Below, one piece after another: positions 42,051 to 43,595 of a stretch of DNA of 43,595 nt. Numbering within the stretch: the first letter of the stretch is position 1; every line of letters starts with the position of its first letter. The DNA lies in contig NZ_WOEZ01000078.1 of NCBI RefSeq assembly GCF_013177735.1, forward strand, positions 1 through 43,595, read 5' to 3'. The position numbers were made by a program, and so were the translations under genes. The notes under the pieces are model-generated. The model ran no database searches and had not been told where the DNA came from. It worked only from the letters and a program-made list of their open reading frames with translations. This DNA comes from Paraburkholderia elongata. GTDB taxonomy: Bacteria; Pseudomonadota; Gammaproteobacteria; Burkholderiales; Burkholderiaceae.

Positions 42051-42965
42051 ATGCATGCGAATGTCCTGAAGTATTTTGTCGAAGTGGCTCGATGCAGTTC
42101 GATCCGCAAGGCCGCGCAGAACCTATATGTCGCGTCGAGCGCGGTCAACCGGCAGATCCTGAAGCTCGAAGCGGAGATGGGGACCGAACTGTTCGACCGG
42201 CTGCCGAACGGCATCCGGTTGAACGCAGCCGGCGAGCGCATGCTGCAACACATTCGCGCGACGCTGAACGACTTCCACTTGATGCGCAGCGAACTCGACG
42301 ACCTGAAAGGTGAACGCAAGGGGCACGTGTCGGTGGTGGCAATGGATTCGCTTTTCGTCGATTTTCTGCCTGCGACTGTCGAGGAGTTTTCGGACGCCTA
42401 TCCGGCTGTTACCTATTCGATCGCCGCGGTGCCGCCACACGACGTACCGACGCGACTTGTCAGTGGTGAGTATGACGTCGGCATTTCGTACATTACGAAG
42501 CTGCCCGCCGGGCTTGATGTCGTGACCGAAGTATCGTTGCCGCCGGGTGTGGTGATGGCATCGTCGCATCCGCTAGCGAAGACGGAGCGCATCAGCTTCG
42601 ACGAATGCCGCAATCATGCATTTCTGAGGCTGGAAGGACGATCGCCGATTCAGGGTGTCGTCACGACCGACTTTCCCGAGTACTGGGAGTCGCTGCAGCC
42701 AAGCGTCACCTGTAATTCGACGACGCTGCTCAAGCGGCTGATTGCTTCAGGGCGGGGCATTTCATTTTTCTCCAAACTGGCTTTCCTCGACGAACTGGCG
42801 CGTGGTGATGTGGTATGGAGACCGCTCGACGACGTGAACGTCAACGCGCTCACCGTCGGCGTCATCACACCCAACCAGCGCGCGCTGCCTCACGTGACGC
42901 TGGAGTTCGTCGAACGTATTGTGCGGCGCCTGAAACACGTCGAACTGGCGCTGCGCGACGCCTGA
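42051..42965 (+). CDS. LysR family transcriptional regulator
   Basis: 304 residues, starting nine bases after the ferredoxin stop, so it is probably the last gene of the operon. Winged helix: HANVLKYFVEVARCSSIRKA, AQNLYVASSAVNRQILKLEA and LFDRLPNGIRLNAAG. The effector domain begins at KGHVSVVAMDSL and contains VSGEYDVGISYITKL and SGRGISFFSKLAF. LysR genes usually precede and diverge from their targets; a 3' position means its level follows operon expression, a positive or negative loop. The likely target site is the AT-rich dyad at 35495. The effector may be the substrate acid or its CoA ester. Confidence 0.9.
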   Translation: MHANVLKYFVEVARCSSIRKAAQNLYVASSAVNRQILKLEAEMGTELFDRLPNGIRLNAAGERMLQHIRATLNDFHLMRSELDDLKGERKGHVSVVAMDSLFVDFLPATVEEFSDAYPAVTYSIAAVPPHDVPTRLVSGEYDVGISYITKLPAGLDVVTEVSLPPGVVMASSHPLAKTERISFDECRNHAFLRLEGRSPIQGVVTTDFPEYWESLQPSVTCNSTTLLKRLIASGRGISFFSKLAFLDELARGDVVWRPLDDVNVNALTVGVITPNQRALPHVTLEFVERIVRRLKHVELALRDA

Positions 42966-43154
42966 TCTCTGCGTTGCGACTGATCGTATTTTTCCGGAGG
43001 CACGGCGAGGCCGCATTCGGTAGTCATCGCGTGCCCTCGCTGCTGGTTCACTCCAGTAATCCTAAATGATTGACCGCATTGTGGCAGTCCATTTTTGACT
43101 GCCTGTCCGCATCCGGATCGCGGTTGATCGTCCGCCAACCATCAGGAACACAAC

Positions 43155-43595
43155 ATGGTCACATTAGGCTATACCAATACCCGACTTCTGATTAACGGCG
43201 AGTGGTGCGACGCCGCCAGCGGCAAAACCCTCGACGTCATCAATCCTGCCACCGGCAACGCCATCGGCAAGGTGGCCCACGCTGGCATTGCCGATCTCGA
43301 CCGGGCGCTGGCCGCTGCACAGCGCGGCTTCGAAGCCTGGCGCAAGATTCCGGCCAACGAACGCGCCACCACCATGCGCAAAGCTGCCGCGCTGGTGCGC
43401 GAACGTGCTTCCGACATCGCCCGCCTGATGACCCAGGAACAGGGCAAGCCGTTCGCCGAGGCGCGCGTCGAAGTGCTGGCCGCGGCGGACATCATCGAGT
43501 GGTTCGCCGACGAAGGCCGTCGCGTCTACGGCCGGATCGTGCCGTCGCGCAATCTGGCGGCGCAGCAAACGGTGCTCAAGGAACCGATCGGCCCG
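43155..43595 (+). CDS. Succinate-semialdehyde-dehydrogenase-like ALDH (partial, runs off the window)
   Basis: The first 147 residues of an aldehyde dehydrogenase. [20 protein letters not shown], then [58 protein letters not shown] and [15 protein letters not shown] are the N-terminal landmarks of NAD(P)-dependent succinate-semialdehyde/GabD-like enzymes; GRIVPS and EGRRVYG are the best. The catalytic Cys and Glu lie beyond the window, so activity cannot be judged. It starts 189 bases after the LysR stop and probably has its own promoter. A role downstream of the CoA operon is possible but not shown. Confidence 0.88.
   Translation, partial: MVTLGYTNTRLLINGEWCDAASGKTLDVINPATGNAIGKVAHAGIADLDRALAAAQRGFEAWRKIPANERATTMRKAAALVRERASDIARLMTQEQGKPFAEARVEVLAAADIIEWFADEGRRVYGRIVPSRNLAAQQTVLKEPIGP

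Noticed and set aside
1..43595. CRISPR arrays, tRNA or rRNA genes, prophage genes, integrases and intact insertion sequences
   Set aside because: None was seen on reading both strands; no regularly spaced repeats, no cloverleaf-like conserved arms and no transposase or integrase motifs.

Overview
The window is GC-rich chromosomal or megaplasmid DNA from a beta-proteobacterium, most likely the Burkholderia/Paraburkholderia/Caballeronia group. Supporting this are a typical Burkholderiales porin (Sec signal followed by a SSVTLYG-type first strand), many LysR and AraC regulators each beside a small catabolic cluster, and several ABC importers. No rRNA, tRNA, CRISPR array, phage gene or intact insertion sequence was recognised. 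The whole window looks like accessory metabolic territory. No database search was possible; every family call comes from motifs read in the translated sequence.

Layout. (1) 1-7.03 kb holds intact genes (NTF2-like protein, secreted muconolactone-isomerase-like protein, beta-class GST, MBL-fold hydrolase, NmrA-like reductase, fatty-acyl-CoA ligase). Between them lie decayed pieces: a methyltransferase cut at its SAM-binding motif, an alpha/beta-hydrolase tail and an SDR that has lost its middle. (2) 7.09-9.7 kb: GNAT and ABM-monooxygenase genes diverge from a MarR gene, with two palindromic operator-like sites between them; a DUF2513-like and a DUF1269-like gene follow. (3) 9.8-11.95 kb: a GYD-domain protein, a 67-aa protein and a glutamine synthetase form one minus-strand run. 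(4) 12.1-18.9 kb: an AraC regulator diverges from an operon of aldehyde dehydrogenase, GMC alcohol dehydrogenase and an 825-aa Baeyer-Villiger monooxygenase fused to an HSL-type esterase. Together these could take an alcohol or ketone to carboxylic acids.

(5) 19-22 kb: a methyltransferase, a DUF1993-like protein, a cupin and a DsbA/FrnE-like protein. (6) 22.3-29.6 kb: a LysR gene, a CUT2-type sugar ABC importer (ATPase, permease, binding protein) and L-fuconate dehydratase with all active-site residues, closed by an opposing LysR gene. (7) 29.7-33.8 kb: a serine beta-lactamase-like hydrolase, an NmrA-like reductase, an AraC regulator and a divergent AhpD-like protein. (8) 34-35.1 kb: a porin on the minus strand.

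(9) 35.6-43 kb is the most interesting region: a tightly packed operon of an NMT1/SsuA-type ABC importer, a GG-FAD oxidoreductase, a CaiB/BaiF CoA-transferase, a crotonase and a 7Fe-type ferredoxin, followed by a LysR gene. Most junctions overlap by 1 or 4 bases. The content suggests uptake of an organic acid, CoA activation, a flavin/ferredoxin redox step and hydration. I do not recognise it as a known pathway. The window ends inside a succinate-semialdehyde-dehydrogenase-like gene.
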